A stretch of DNA of 64,000 bases from Salinicola acroporae. Lineage in GTDB: Bacteria; Pseudomonadota; Gammaproteobacteria; Pseudomonadales; Halomonadaceae. The notes below the pieces were generated by a model, which searched no databases, was not told where the DNA came from, and saw nothing but the letters and a program-made list of their open reading frames with translations. The DNA lies in NCBI RefSeq assembly GCF_003206615.1, contig NZ_PZJW01000003.1, forward strand, positions 236,482-300,481, given 5' to 3'. Position 1 is the stretch's first letter; each line of letters begins with the position of its first letter. A program made the translations under genes and the position numbers. This document shows positions 8,162 to 17,596 of this stretch, in pieces.

Positions 8162-9832
8162 CTAGAACGACTCCCAATCGTCGTTGCCGCTCGGCGTCGA
8201 GCTTGTCGCACTCTTGCCACCCGGCGAGGACGGCGCCGCCAATATCGGCGCCGGGATCGAGGGTGACGGCGAACGATAGCGCGACACCATCTCCTCGTAT
8301 TCGATGTCGGGGATCTTGAACCCGGACAGCGCCCGCTCCAGTTTCGCCACCTGGGCATTGAGCGTGGCGGCGGCGGCCGATGCCTGCTGCACCAGCGAGG
8401 CGTTCTGCTGGGTGACGTGATCCATCTGCACGACGGCCTCGTTGACCTGATCGATACCGTTGGACTGTTCGCCGGAAGCGATCGAGATCTCCTCGATCAG
8501 GTCGGTCATGCGGGCCACGGAATCCACGGCACGACGAATGGTCTCGCCGGCCCGCCCGACGATCTCGGAGCCGGCATCGATCTTGCGATTCGAGGTGTCG
8601 ATCAGCTCGCGGATCTCGCGAGAGGCGTCGGCGCTGCGGCTGGCCAGGGTGCGAACTTCATTGGCGACGACCGCGAACCCCCGGCCCTGCTCGCCGGCCC
8701 GAGCGGCTTCCACCGAGGCGTTGAGCGCCAGGATATTGGTCTGGAAGGCGATCGAGTCGATCACGCCGACGATCTCGGTCACCCGGCGCGAGCTGTCGGT
8801 GATGCCCTGCATGGTCGAGACGACCTGATCCATCATCTCGCCGCCCTCCGCGGCGGTGGCCCGGGCCTCACCGGCCAGGCCGCTCGCCTGGCGGGCGTTG
8901 TCGGCATTCTGGCGCACGGTCTGGGTCAGTTCCTCCATGCTGGAGGCCGTCTCGCCGACGGACGCCGCCTGCTGCTCGGTTCGCGCCGCCAGATCCTGGT
9001 TGCCGCTGTGGATCTGGCCCACGCCGACGGTGATGGTGGTCGAGGCGTGGCGAACGTTGGTCATCGATTCGGCCAGATGAATCCGCATGCCCTCGATGGC
9101 CGCGAGCAGGCTGTGGCGGTCGCTGGCTCCGATCTTCAACGCGGTGGTGAGATCGCCCTCGGCCATGCCCCGGATCGCGTCTCGCGCCTGGCGCGGATCG
9201 CCCCCCAGGTCGCCCAGCACGTTGCGGATGATCCAGCCCATGATCAGCGTGATGATGATGCCGATGACACCGGCGATCAGGCTCATCTTCAACACGCCGG
9301 CCCAGAAGGCGTGCTGGATGTCGCTGACATAGACGTTGGCGGCGAGATACCAGTCCCACTCGGGGACGTAGCGAACGTAGTTGAGGCGCGATACGTCCTG
9401 GCCATCGGCATCGGTGGAGGTGTACTCCAGCGTGCCGTCGTCGGGGGAGTCCGCCAGCGCCTTGAGCTCGCGATAGAAGTAGACGCCGTTGTCGTCGCGG
9501 AAACCGCTCATGTCCGTGCCGATTTCGCGCTTGGGGTGATAGACCAGATGGATATCGCTGTCGAAGGCGTAGACATAGCTGCCGTCGAGGTCCAGCGCCG
9601 ACAGGTTCCTGCGGGCGAAGTTCTTGGCGGCATCTTCGGAGAACTCGCCATCGTTGGCGCGCTGAACATAGCGCTCGACCAGCGTCTGGGCGCTGGCCAC
9701 GAAGCTCTTGAGACTGGTGACGCGCTCGGCCATCAGCGTCTCGCGCTTTTCCAGGGCCATCCAGCCCACCAGGATCAGCATGCCCAGCCACATCAGGCCA
9801 ACCGTGATCCAGAGTTTTCGTCGCATCGTCAT
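8162..9832 (-). CDS. Methyl-accepting chemotaxis protein with Cache sensor domain
   Basis: This transmembrane chemoreceptor has a first membrane helix at about 7-28 and a periplasmic single-Cache-type sensor (about 35-185, with [16 protein letters not shown] and [18 protein letters not shown]). A second membrane helix (about 190-215) is followed by a HAMP-like segment and the cytoplasmic signalling domain. The hairpin tip is [20 protein letters not shown] followed by [11 protein letters not shown]. The protein ends DDWESF, close to the NWETF-type tether that recruits CheR/CheB. The start at 9832 is preferred because AAAAGGA lies just upstream; a TTG at 9865 is the alternative. Cache chemoreceptors sense small acids or amines; the ligand here is unknown. 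Confidence 0.9.
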   Translation of the reverse strand: MTMRRKLWITVGLMWLGMLILVGWMALEKRETLMAERVTSLKSFVASAQTLVERYVQRANDGEFSEDAAKNFARRNLSALDLDGSYVYAFDSDIHLVYHPKREIGTDMSGFRDDNGVYFYRELKALADSPDDGTLEYTSTDADGQDVSRLNYVRYVPEWDWYLAANVYVSDIQHAFWAGVLKMSLIAGVIGIIITLIMGWIIRNVLGDLGGDPRQARDAIRGMAEGDLTTALKIGASDRHSLLAAIEGMRIHLAESMTNVRHASTTITVGVGQIHSGNQDLAARTEQQAASVGETASSMEELTQTVRQNADNARQASGLAGEARATAAEGGEMMDQVVSTMQGITDSSRRVTEIVGVIDSIAFQTNILALNASVEAARAGEQGRGFAVVANEVRTLASRSADASREIRELIDTSNRKIDAGSEIVGRAGETIRRAVDSVARMTDLIEEISIASGEQSNGIDQVNEAVVQMDHVTQQNASLVQQASAAAATLNAQVAKLERALSGFKIPDIEYEEMVSRYRSPSPSIPAPILAAPSSPGGKSATSSTPSGNDDWESF

Positions 9833-9967
9833 CTTGAGGGGCGTCCTTTTCTTCGCGAGGAGCAATTCATATAAACAACTAGTAACTATGAACCGATCTC
9901 GTTATCGGCCGGGGACGCCGAAGATTGAGCGAGTGTCGAAGGAGAGCGCCGAAAAAGGAGGGATTCG

Positions 9968-11320
9968 TCAGGCTGACGTAGAGGTATCGGAGGAAGGGGA
10001 AGCCGGCGGCTCGGGCGCCACGCGCACCGCCGGGAACACGCAGCGGAAGCGCGCGCCGAGCCCCGGGCGGCTGACGATTTCCAGGCTGGCGTCGTGGCGC
10101 AGCAGCACGTGCTTGACGATGGCCAGGCCCAGTCCCGTACCGCCGGTGGCGGCGCTGCGACCCTTGTCGACGCGATAGAAGCGCTCGGTCAGCCGCGGGA
10201 TATGGATGGGGTCGAAACCGTCGCCGTTGTCTTCCACTTCGATGGCGGCGCCATCGTGCCAGGGCTTCCAGCGCAAGATGATGGTACTGCCTTCCGGCGT
10301 GTAGCGAACGGCGTTGAAGACCAGGTTGGAGACGGCGCTGCGTATCTCCTTGGTGTTCGCCAGCAGATGCCGCGACTCTTCGGCTTCTATCGACAACTGG
10401 TGGCGTTGTGCGCTCAATTCGCGGGCATCGGCGGCGATATCATGAAGCAGGGCCGTCACGTCCAGCGCATCGCGGTCGTCATCGGGGCTGTCGATCTCGA
10501 GCCGCGACAGCAGCAGCAGGTCCTCGACCAGGTTCTGCATGCGCATGGTCTGGGCCTGCATCTGGCCGAACCCGCGCTGCCAGCGTTGGGGTAGCTGGTC
10601 GGCATGGTCCGAGTAGGTTTCGAGATAGCCGGCCAGCACCGTCAGCGGCGTGCGCAGCTCATGGGAGACGTTGGCGACGAAGTCGCGGCGCATCATCTCC
10701 AGCTGATGCAGCCGGGTCACGTCCCGCGCCATCAGCAGGCGTTCGTTGTCACCGAACAGGGTGAGATGGAACTGCAGGGTACGATTGGCCTGGACCGGAG
10801 AGGGGATCAGCAGTGGCTCGCGATAGTCGCCCGTCTCGAAGTAGGCGATGAAGCGGGGGTCGCGCAGGAAGTTGGTGATCGGCTGCCCGCGGTCGTGATC
10901 GGGCTGCAGGCCGAGCATGTCGCAGGCGGCGCTGTTCCACCACTCCAGGTCGCCCTGGGGATCCAGCATCACAACGCTGTCGCGCATCGCCTCGCAGGAG
11001 TCCTGGATGCGCCGCAGGATATCGCGCAGTCGCTGCTGCAGCTGCGTCTGCGCTTTCTGATAGTGATACAGGCGATCGAACAGATCGCCCCAGACCCCGG
11101 TACCGGGTGGCGGCGCCTCGCGGGGATTCTTCAGCAGCCAGACATAGAGCATGCGCACGTGGCGCAGGTGGAGAAAGACATAGAGCCCCAGGCCGGCCGC
11201 GAGCCCCCAGCCCATTCCGGCGAGCAGGTCGTCGCCCAGCTCGCCGAGCAACAGCCCCATGGCGCCAAGCCCGAACAGCATGTAGCCGAGGCGCCACAGT
11301 TCGTTGATCCAGTAGCGCAC
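9968..11320 (-). CDS. phoR: Phosphate regulon sensor kinase PhoR
   Basis: This 450-residue histidine kinase has two adjoining N-terminal membrane segments (about 8-55). A PAS domain (about 105-200, SVVMLDPQGDLEWWNSAAC) precedes the HisKA phosphoacceptor FVANVSHELRTPLTV with His220. The HATPase domain carries NLVFNAVRYTP (N box), VEDNGDGFD and GTGLGLAIVKHV. It phosphorylates PhoB under phosphate limitation and is inhibited through PhoU and Pst. It follows phoB by 8 bp, clearly co-transcribed. Length and order match PhoR of pseudomonads. Confidence 0.93.
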   Translation of the reverse strand: MRYWINELWRLGYMLFGLGAMGLLLGELGDDLLAGMGWGLAAGLGLYVFLHLRHVRMLYVWLLKNPREAPPPGTGVWGDLFDRLYHYQKAQTQLQQRLRDILRRIQDSCEAMRDSVVMLDPQGDLEWWNSAACDMLGLQPDHDRGQPITNFLRDPRFIAYFETGDYREPLLIPSPVQANRTLQFHLTLFGDNERLLMARDVTRLHQLEMMRRDFVANVSHELRTPLTVLAGYLETYSDHADQLPQRWQRGFGQMQAQTMRMQNLVEDLLLLSRLEIDSPDDDRDALDVTALLHDIAADARELSAQRHQLSIEAEESRHLLANTKEIRSAVSNLVFNAVRYTPEGSTIILRWKPWHDGAAIEVEDNGDGFDPIHIPRLTERFYRVDKGRSAATGGTGLGLAIVKHVLLRHDASLEIVSRPGLGARFRCVFPAVRVAPEPPASPSSDTSTSA

Positions 11321-11328
11321 GTCCTGAC

Positions 11329-12018
11329 TTACTCCCTGATCGAAAAGCGGTAGCCGGTACCGCGCACGGTCTGGACCAGATGCTGGTGCGCTTCACCCAG
11401 GGATTTGCGCAGGCGTCGGATGTGGACATCGACGGTACGCTCTTCCACGTAGACGTTGCCGCCCCAGACCTGATCCAGCAACTGGCTGCGGGTATAGGCA
11501 CGTTCCTGGTGGGTCATGAAGAACTGCAGCAGGCGATACTCGGTCGGGCCGATCTCCAGGGCGCCACCATGGGAAGTGACGCGGTGGCTGGAGGGATCGA
11601 GCCGCAGCCCCTCGACCTCGACCGCCTCCTCGATACCCGGCGGCGTGGCCCGGCGCAGCACCGCCTTGAGCCGGGCCACCAGCTCCCGCGGCGAAAAGGG
11701 CTTGGTGATGTAGTCGTCGGCGCCCGCCTCCAGTCCCTGGACCTTGTTGTCCTCTTCACCCTTGGCGGTGAGCAGGATGATCGGCATCTCGGCGGTGGCT
11801 TCCTCGCGCTTCAGGCGGCGCGCGAGCTCGATGCCGCTGGTGCCGGGCATCATCCAGTCGAGCAGCATCAGGTCGGGTTTCTGGTCCAGCGCCATGGCGT
11901 GGCCGGTCTGGGCGTTGTCGGCTTCCAGCACACGATAGTCGGCCATTTCCAGGGCAACGGCGATCATTTCGCGGATGGACGCTTCGTCGTCAACGATGAG
12001 TACGGTCTTGGAGCTCAT
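11329..12018 (-). CDS. phoB: Phosphate regulon response regulator PhoB
   Basis: The 229-residue OmpR-type regulator has a receiver domain with the acidic pair DDE at 10-12, phospho-acceptor Asp54 in LMLLDWMMPG, and the conserved Lys in YITKPFSPREL. A winged-helix DNA-binding domain follows, with RTVDVHIRRLRKSLGE and RGTGYRFS at the end. It activates phosphate scavenging and probably the phn genes further along the window. A strong Pho box lies about 105 bp upstream, so autoregulation is likely. Confidence 0.95.
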   Translation of the reverse strand: MSSKTVLIVDDEASIREMIAVALEMADYRVLEADNAQTGHAMALDQKPDLMLLDWMMPGTSGIELARRLKREEATAEMPIILLTAKGEEDNKVQGLEAGADDYITKPFSPRELVARLKAVLRRATPPGIEEAVEVEGLRLDPSSHRVTSHGGALEIGPTEYRLLQFFMTHQERAYTRSQLLDQVWGGNVYVEERTVDVHIRRLRKSLGEAHQHLVQTVRGTGYRFSIRE

Positions 12019-12121
12019 GCGCAGTGCCTCGAGTGAGCCGCCGGTTCGCTGGATTGCGTGGCGTCGATGACGCTATCGGGCGTAGCGACCGGCCGTGACA
12101 GAACGGTGACGATTACATCGT

Positions 12122-12145
12122 GAAAATATGACATCGATATGACAG
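12122..12145 (-). promoter_or_regulatory. Pho box upstream of phoBR
   Basis: Read on the minus strand, the site contains CTGTCATATCGATGTCATA: two TGTCAT half-sites spaced 11 bp apart, the known PhoB arrangement. It lies between the ubiA end and phoB, facing phoB. A further CTGTCAC is present nearer phoB (about 12096-12102). This supports positive autoregulation of phoBR. Confidence 0.75.
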
Positions 12146-12163
12146 CCACGACAATCGCGTCTT

Positions 12164-13057
12164 TCAGACCGGCGGCCACAGCGCCAGCACCAGCCCGGCG
12201 AACAGCAAGAGCCCCGACCAGAAGTTGTTGAGGAAGGCCTGAAAGCAGGGGCCACGCTCGCGCTCCCGGATCAGCCACTGCTGATAGACGAAGGTTGCCG
12301 CCATCGCCGCCAGTCCCAGCCAGAAGAAACCGCCCAGCGCCAGCCGTGCCCCGACCCAGGCCAGCAGCGCCAGGGTCAGCAACTGCAGCAGGCCGATGAT
12401 CAGCTTGTCGGCGCGGCCGAACAGGCGCGCGGTGGACTTCACTCCGATCTTGATGTCGTCGTCGCGATCGACCATGGCATATTGGGTGTCGTAGGCCACG
12501 GTCCAGGCGACGTTGGCGAGCAACAGCAGCCACGCCTCCAGCGGCAGGCTGCGGCTCACTGCCATGAACGCCATCGGGATGCTCCACGAGAACGCCATGC
12601 CCAGCACCACCTGGGGCAGGTGGGTATAGCGCTTCATGAAGGGGTAGAGCGCGGCCAGCGCCACGCCAATGAAGGAGAGCAGGACCGTGGCCAGGTTGGT
12701 GAAGCAGACCAGCACGAAGGCCGCCGCCACCAGCGCCGCGAACAGGAGCTTGGCTTCCTGCTCGCGGATGCGTCCGGTGGCCAGCGGGCGCTCCTTGGTG
12801 CGCTTGACGTGACCGTCGATCTTGCGGTCGGCGTAGTCGTTGACCACGCAGCCGGCGGCGCGCATCAGATAGACGCCGAGCACGAAGATGATCAGGTTGG
12901 CGCGGTCCGGCAGGCCGCCGGCGGCGAGCCACAGCGCCCACAGCGTCGGCCACATCAGCAGCCAGGTGCCGATCGGCTTGTCGAGCCGGGTCAGGCGCAG
13001 GAAATCCGGCAGGCGGGCGAGGCCGCGGGGCGTGGAAGGGGAACCGGCGCTGGGCAT
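12164..13057 (-). CDS. ubiA: 4-hydroxybenzoate polyprenyltransferase UbiA
   Basis: UbiA is an integral membrane enzyme that attaches the polyprenyl tail to 4-hydroxybenzoate in ubiquinone synthesis. The 297-residue product has the first Asp-rich motif [15 protein letters not shown] (about 105-119), then RPLATGRI, and the second motif [16 protein letters not shown]. About eight membrane helices are visible. It is downstream of ubiC by 83 bp, in the same direction, so product and substrate enzymes are probably co-transcribed. It is followed by phoBR, which has its own Pho box. Confidence 0.95.
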   Translation of the reverse strand: MPSAGSPSTPRGLARLPDFLRLTRLDKPIGTWLLMWPTLWALWLAAGGLPDRANLIIFVLGVYLMRAAGCVVNDYADRKIDGHVKRTKERPLATGRIREQEAKLLFAALVAAAFVLVCFTNLATVLLSFIGVALAALYPFMKRYTHLPQVVLGMAFSWSIPMAFMAVSRSLPLEAWLLLLANVAWTVAYDTQYAMVDRDDDIKIGVKSTARLFGRADKLIIGLLQLLTLALLAWVGARLALGGFFWLGLAAMAATFVYQQWLIRERERGPCFQAFLNNFWSGLLLFAGLVLALWPPV

Positions 13058-13140
13058 ACGAATCTCCGAAACGGCAAAGCCTCTGAATCGGCAACGACTT
13101 TACTGCAACTGCGGCCGCGCTTCGAGGTGGGAGCCAGCGT

Positions 13141-13731
13141 TCAGGTCGTCGGTCGTGGTTCCGGGAGAGCCAGGCCCAGGTCCTCCGCCATGTCATGCAG
13201 GAAGCACTCCTGTACCAGCAGTTGAATGCGGCCGTGACGGAAGCGTGACCGTCTCAGCCACACGCCTTCTGCGCCCGCGGAGACTCGCGCCACCTCGATC
13301 GGATCGCGTTCCAGGTCGGGTTGCGCGAATAGCCAACTGCCCAGCGAACGCTCTCCCAGCGTGCGCAGGCGCCGGCAACCGGTACGATCCAGCGGAGCGA
13401 CCGAGCGCGCCGCCACCCACGGTCGCTCGCCGCTCATCAGCGTGACCTCGCGTATCCAGGCGACGTCGGTAGGCGCCAGCCCCAGTGCAAGCGCCTCGTC
13501 GCGGCGCGGTCGTTCGACGCCCTGGTGTTCCAGCCGGACCCGGAAGGGGCGCCCGGAGGCCGCGACCAACCGGGCGGTGAGCGAGTCGGTGGAGCCCACC
13601 CACTGCCACCAGGCGGCGTTCATGCGAGGCCGCCGGGTGATGGCGGGAGCCCAGCGAATCCATCGCCAGGATCGTTCGGCGGGCGACAGTGCATGGCAGT
13701 AACAAGCTGAGGGCACGCGAAGCGACTCCAT
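13141..13731 (-). CDS. ubiC: Chorismate pyruvate-lyase UbiC
   Basis: UbiC converts chorismate to 4-hydroxybenzoate and pyruvate, the first committed ubiquinone step. The 196-residue protein carries WIREVTLMSGERPWVAARSV and the LGERSLGSWLF motif known in the family, and the C-terminal Glu in QECFLHDM. The N-terminus is slightly long; a start at the internal Met (MNAAWWQWV, about residue 37) is possible and would give a more usual length. It precedes ubiA. Confidence 0.88.
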   Translation of the reverse strand: MESLRVPSACYCHALSPAERSWRWIRWAPAITRRPRMNAAWWQWVGSTDSLTARLVAASGRPFRVRLEHQGVERPRRDEALALGLAPTDVAWIREVTLMSGERPWVAARSVAPLDRTGCRRLRTLGERSLGSWLFAQPDLERDPIEVARVSAGAEGVWLRRSRFRHGRIQLLVQECFLHDMAEDLGLALPEPRPTT

Positions 13732-13843
13732 CAGGACGCATCAGGAAAGCGCCGCGAACGGTCGGGAACCATCGGGACGGCGCGGGTCGAAGGCGGCGTA
13801 GTGTAACATGGGGCCTCGAGACGACCGACCGAACGAGTCCGTG

Positions 13844-15046
13844 ATGAGTCAATCCAATCCCTCCACCGCGCCCCTGACGATCATCGGTACCGGGATGGCC
13901 GGCGTGGGCCTGGCCCGAGCCATTCGGAGCCGTGATGGCGAGCGACCGATCACCCTGATCAGTGCCGACAGCGGCGACGAGTACACCAAGCCGCTGCTCT
14001 CCAGCGCCTTCGCCAAGCGGCAGACGCCACAATCGCTGGTCATGCATGATGCGGTGGACCTGGCCGCGACGCTGAAGGCGCGGGTTCGTACCCGGACGCC
14101 CATCGATGCCATCGACACCGCCGGCCGTCGGTTGAGGATCGGTGCCGAGACGCTGCCCTATGGCCAACTGGTGCTGGCGACCGGAGCCGCCCCCTGGCAG
14201 CCGTTCGAGGTCGCCTCCTCGCTGCGCGACCGGGTCTTTCAGATCAACGATCTCGATGACTACCGTCGCTTGCGCGGGGTACTGGATCGCCATCCCGGTC
14301 AGCGAGCCCGCATCGTCATCATCGGCGCCGGGCTGGTGGGTTGCGAGTTCGCCAATGACCTCTCTGCCGGAGGTCACCGGATCGCACTGGTCGCACCCGA
14401 GCCGACACCGCTGCCACGCCTGCTGCCGCCACCGCTGGGGCGGGCACTGGGCGAGGCCTTTGCCGAAGCCGGCATTCGCGGCTATTTCGAACGTCAGGTG
14501 GCAGCGCTTCACGACGATGGCGATGGAGTGGCGCTGGTACTCGACGACGGCGAAGCGCTGGCAGCGGATCTGGTGCTGTTCGCGACAGGGCTGCGCCCGC
14601 GTACCGCCCTGGCCGAGGCCGCAGGGCTGGCGGTGTCGCCAGCCGGTATCCTGACCGACTGCCGGCTTGCGACCAGTGCGCCGGAGATCTTCGCGCTGGG
14701 TGACGTCGCCTGTGTCGATGGGCTCGGCGCCTCGGCCGGCGGGGTGAGCGCCATGTACGTTCAGCCACTGCAGGCCGCAGTCAAGGCGCTGGCGGCAACG
14801 CTGACCGGCACACCGACCGAGGTGAGCTACGGCGCCTGGCCGGTGGTGGTCAAGACACCGCTGCTACCGGTTGTCGCGCTGCCACCGCGCGAACCCCCTC
14901 ACCACTGGCGGATCGAGGGAGAGGCCGGAGATTTCAGCGCCTTGGCCGAGGACCAGGCAGGACGGTTACTGGGCTTCGCGCTGACCGGGCGCTGCGTTCG
15001 TCGTAAAGTCGAACTGGCGCGAGCCGCCCCCCCGTTGCTAGGCTAA
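13844..15046 (+). CDS. Rubredoxin-NAD(+) reductase-like FAD protein
   Basis: This 400-residue pyridine nucleotide-disulphide oxidoreductase-type flavoprotein has an FAD Rossmann motif GTGMAGVGLARAIR near the start, TKPLLSSAFAK, LVLATGA, and a second NAD-binding Rossmann motif IVIIGAGLVGCEFANDL (about 164-180). ATGLRPRTALAEAAG and a C-terminal FALGDVAC FAD motif follow. This matches rubredoxin reductases (RubB/AlkT type), which pass electrons from NADH to rubredoxin. Position beside HU and opposite ubiC matches Pseudomonas, but no rubredoxin gene is adjacent. The start at 13844 is chosen over an upstream in-frame ATG at 13808; a GTG lies one codon earlier. Confidence 0.8.
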   Translation: MSQSNPSTAPLTIIGTGMAGVGLARAIRSRDGERPITLISADSGDEYTKPLLSSAFAKRQTPQSLVMHDAVDLAATLKARVRTRTPIDAIDTAGRRLRIGAETLPYGQLVLATGAAPWQPFEVASSLRDRVFQINDLDDYRRLRGVLDRHPGQRARIVIIGAGLVGCEFANDLSAGGHRIALVAPEPTPLPRLLPPPLGRALGEAFAEAGIRGYFERQVAALHDDGDGVALVLDDGEALAADLVLFATGLRPRTALAEAAGLAVSPAGILTDCRLATSAPEIFALGDVACVDGLGASAGGVSAMYVQPLQAAVKALAATLTGTPTEVSYGAWPVVVKTPLLPVVALPPREPPHHWRIEGEAGDFSALAEDQAGRLLGFALTGRCVRRKVELARAAPPLLG

Positions 15047-15091
15047 CCCCGGTGGCTACGGTTGTATCAGCCATGAATCGTCACCTGATGC

Positions 15092-15122
15092 TGGACAAAC
15101 CGCGCCCCGAGCGGCTTATTAT
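15092..15122 (+). promoter_or_regulatory. Possible promoter of the HU gene
   Basis: TGGACA (15092-15097) and TATTAT (15117-15122) are separated by 19 bp, about 93 bp before the HU start. The gene also has a strong ribosome site, AGGAGGG, a few bases ahead of its ATG. Confidence 0.35.
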
Positions 15123-15214
15123 GCGTTCGGAGGGCATTCCCCTCATCGAGAACAACAACTCGTTTCAGATGCGAGGCGTTTCAGGTGACGCCATAGCCAA
15201 ACTAGGAGGGCTCT

Positions 15215-15490
15215 ATGCGTAAGCCAGAACTCGCTGCGGCGATTGCCGAGCGTGCGGATCTTTCGAAGGACAAGGCCAGTCAGGTGCTGAACGTCATTCT
15301 CGACGAAATCACCGGTACGGTTTCCAAAGGTAGCGATGTCACGTTGATCGGTTTTGGTTCATTTACGGTTCGCGAGCGTGCCGCACGGACGGGTAAGAAC
15401 CCGCAGACTGGCAAGCCGTTGAACATCCCGGCCAGCAAGACCGTGGCCTTCAAGCCCGGCAAGGCTCTCAAGGACGCCGTCAGCAAGTAA
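15215..15490 (+). CDS. hupB: DNA-binding protein HU (beta-like)
   Basis: This 91-residue histone-like protein has the usual HU layout: N-terminal MRKPELAAAIAERADLSKDKA, the dimer core VTLIGFGSFTVRERAARTGKNP and the beta-arm motif TGKPLNIPASKTVAFKPGK. The invariant Pro at the arm tip is present. HU bends and compacts DNA and assists replication, repair and regulation. Its place next to the rubredoxin reductase gene matches Pseudomonas. A weak inverted repeat (15542-15571) follows the gene. Confidence 0.95.
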   Translation: MRKPELAAAIAERADLSKDKASQVLNVILDEITGTVSKGSDVTLIGFGSFTVRERAARTGKNPQTGKPLNIPASKTVAFKPGKALKDAVSK

Positions 15491-15618
15491 GTTCGGGTTT
15501 CGAATTCCCGAGTCGCTCATCCGCCAATGAGCGCAGCGATAGCCGATCCGTCCCGATGCTGGCGGGTCGGCATTCTTCGATACATTCCCTGTCCTGTTGA
15601 TCGGTCGTGCGAGGTGGC

Positions 15619-15975
15619 ATGAAGCTCAAGTTGATGCTCTGGTGGCTTGGCGTGATGCTCAAACGCGCGCGTTCGCGCAAGGCGGCGTTTCGCGAGAGTC
15701 TGGAGAAACTCCAGCGATTCGACTGGGGCGTGGCCACGGAAGACCTCTCGATTGCCCGTCATTATCGAATGAGTCCGCAAGCCGTCCATAGCGACACTGG
15801 CCTGCCGGTGGATCTGGCGCTGGAACTGCGCTTTCGTGACGCCGATAGTGCCACGCGCTTTCTCCGTAAACCGTCTCAGCGCGCCTTCCGAGAGGGCCTG
15901 TTCGATGGCCGCCTGCGGTTGGTGGGCGATTCCCGCGATCTGGAGCGACTGCAGGGGCTGCTGAAGCATCTCTAG
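15619..15975 (+). CDS. Small conserved-type protein of unknown function
   Basis: I do not recognise this 118-residue product with confidence. It starts MKLKLMLWWLGVMLKRARS with a short hydrophobic patch, followed by a basic stretch. The rest is soluble-looking, with VDLALELRFRDADSATRFLRK and a C-terminal GRLRLVGDSRDLERLQGLLKHL. The pattern loosely recalls SCP2-like sterol-carrier folds, but this is a guess. ATG at 15619 is preceded by GAGGTG; a GTG at 15607 is also in frame. A strong terminator follows, so it ends a transcription unit, possibly shared with HU. Confidence 0.6.
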   Translation: MKLKLMLWWLGVMLKRARSRKAAFRESLEKLQRFDWGVATEDLSIARHYRMSPQAVHSDTGLPVDLALELRFRDADSATRFLRKPSQRAFREGLFDGRLRLVGDSRDLERLQGLLKHL

Positions 15976-16007
15976 CCGATCTTGATGATGCGCCGGCCCT
16001 GAATCGC

Positions 16008-16046
16008 AGCGCCCCTGGCAGTGATGAACTGCCAGGGGCGCTTTTT
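16008..16046 (+). terminator. Rho-independent terminator
   Basis: A perfect 15-bp stem, AGCGCCCCTGGCAGT / ACTGCCAGGGGCGCT, with loop GATGA is followed by TTTTATT. It lies 32 bases after the small gene ending at 15975 and before the convergent yceI gene. Confidence 0.9.
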
Positions 16047-16081
16047 ATTGGCCGGCGCGAATGCCAGTCAACATCCCGTCT

Positions 16082-16681
16082 TTACTGTGCGGTGGACGGC
16101 TTGGCGGCTTCGGCTTCGCTCGACAGGCGAATGGTGATGTCATCGCTGACATTGGGCACATACTGATCCAGACCGAAATCGCTGCGCTGAATGGTTGTCT
16201 CGGCGTCGAAACCCAGCGCCGGCACCTTCGCCATCGGATGCTCGCCAACGCCATTGAGCGTGGCGTGCAGGACGACCGGCTTGGTCACGTCCTTGAGGGT
16301 CAGGTCGCCATGCACGTCGTATCGGTCGTCACCCATCGATTCGATCTCGGTACTCTTGAACGTGGCGTCGGGATACTGCGCAACGTCGAAGTACTCGCTG
16401 CCCAGAAACTCCTCGTTGAGTGCCGGCACCTTGGTATCCACGGTCTTGACCGGAATGGTCACCTCGACATGGGAATTGGCGACGTTGTCCTCGTCGAACT
16501 GAATGGTGCCGGTCACGTCCGAGAACGTTGCCGTCGGGTGAGAGAAACCGAAGTGGCTCCAGGAAGCCACGACGCTGGTATGCGTGGGATCCATCTGGTA
16601 AGTCGTGGTCTCTGCCATCGCGCTGACGCTTGCCGTCGACGTCAGCAGGGCCGCAGCCAAAACGATCTTGTTCAACATCAT
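16082..16681 (-). CDS. YceI-family periplasmic protein
   Basis: The 199-residue protein has a clear signal peptide (about 1-23, ending SAMA before ETTTYQMD). The YceI lipocalin-like domain follows: DPTHTSVVASWSHFGFSHP, NEEFLGSEYFDVAQYPDATF, a GDLTLKDVTKPVVL strand pair and a terminal DDITIRLSSEA. YceI proteins bind polyprenoid or quinone-like lipids in the periplasm, and some respond to base or osmotic stress. It is followed by a strong terminator that serves the opposing gene. The ligand is unknown. Confidence 0.9.
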   Translation of the reverse strand: MMLNKIVLAAALLTSTASVSAMAETTTYQMDPTHTSVVASWSHFGFSHPTATFSDVTGTIQFDEDNVANSHVEVTIPVKTVDTKVPALNEEFLGSEYFDVAQYPDATFKSTEIESMGDDRYDVHGDLTLKDVTKPVVLHATLNGVGEHPMAKVPALGFDAETTIQRSDFGLDQYVPNVSDDITIRLSSEAEAAKPSTAQ

Positions 16682-16758
16682 CGGTCACTTCCTCGAGTCG
16701 GGTGGTCTTTCACACGGGTCGAATGGCGGAGACCCGTGGGTGGCCGCCATGATTGAGA

Positions 16759-17466
16759 TCAGGATATCTTCGGCAGATCGAATACCAGCACTTCGGCATC
16801 CTCGCCGTGTTCCAGGGTCACGCCTGGTTCTTCCACCAGCATCAGCGCATCGCCGCCCTCCAGTGCCTGGCCGTTGATGCTCACCTTGCCGCGCACCACA
16901 TGGACGTAGCTCTGACGACTATCGGCCAGCGCCAGCTCGGCACGCTCGTCGGCGTCGAGCAGCGACGCGTAGATGAATGCATCCTGCTGCAGCGTAAGCG
17001 AACCGTCGCGACCGTCAGGAGAGAGGATCAGGCACAGCCGGCCACGCTTGTCGGCATCCGTGAAATCCTTCTCGGCATAGTGCGGGGTCAGGCCACGCTC
17101 TCTCGGGAACAGCCAGATCTGCAGGAAGTGGACCGGTTCGCTGGTCGAGTGGTTGAACTCGCTGTGCTCGACGCCACTTCCCGTGGTCATGATCTGCACC
17201 CGGCCGGGGCCGATCGACGAGCCGTTGCCCAGGGTGTCCTGATGGCCCAGCTCGCCGCTCAAGACATAGGAGAAGATCTCCATGTCCTGGTGGCCGTGCC
17301 GGCCGAAGCCTTGGCCGGGCGCCACGCGATCTTCGTTGATGACCCGCAGTACGCTGAAGTGGACGTGCTTCGGATCGTGATAGCCGGCGAACGAGAAAGA
17401 GTGATAGCTCTTGAGCCAGCCGTGATCGGCGTAACCGCGCTCGTCAGCCTGTCTGATCGTCAACAT
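16759..17466 (-). CDS. Pirin-like bicupin protein (YhhW type)
   Basis: The 235-residue protein is the short pirin type. SYHSFSFAGYHDPKHVHFSVLRV and GFGRHGHQDMEIFSYVLSGEL supply the metal-binding His/His/Glu of the N-terminal cupin. QIMTTGSGVEHSEFN supplies another His. The second cupin half (from about 130) lacks these ligands. E. coli YhhW of this size has quercetin 2,3-dioxygenase activity in vitro; the physiological substrate is unknown. It appears monocistronic. Confidence 0.88.
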   Translation of the reverse strand: MLTIRQADERGYADHGWLKSYHSFSFAGYHDPKHVHFSVLRVINEDRVAPGQGFGRHGHQDMEIFSYVLSGELGHQDTLGNGSSIGPGRVQIMTTGSGVEHSEFNHSTSEPVHFLQIWLFPRERGLTPHYAEKDFTDADKRGRLCLILSPDGRDGSLTLQQDAFIYASLLDADERAELALADSRQSYVHVVRGKVSINGQALEGGDALMLVEEPGVTLEHGEDAEVLVFDLPKIS

Positions 17467-17596
17467 GGAGTGTCTCCTGGTTGCGGGCGCCGAGCGTCAG
17501 CCACGGCGCAATGGAGACAGTGTATCGATCAATTAATCGAACAAAAGCGCGTTTTTGTGCATGTATCGATGCGCAAAATCGAACGATTGCGTGCAC

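Noticed and set aside
8417..9874. Long open frame of 485 codons on the plus strand
   Set aside because: It is fully antisense to the chemoreceptor gene, whose domains are unmistakable. High GC content creates such shadow frames; composition is Gly/Asp/His-rich with no domain.
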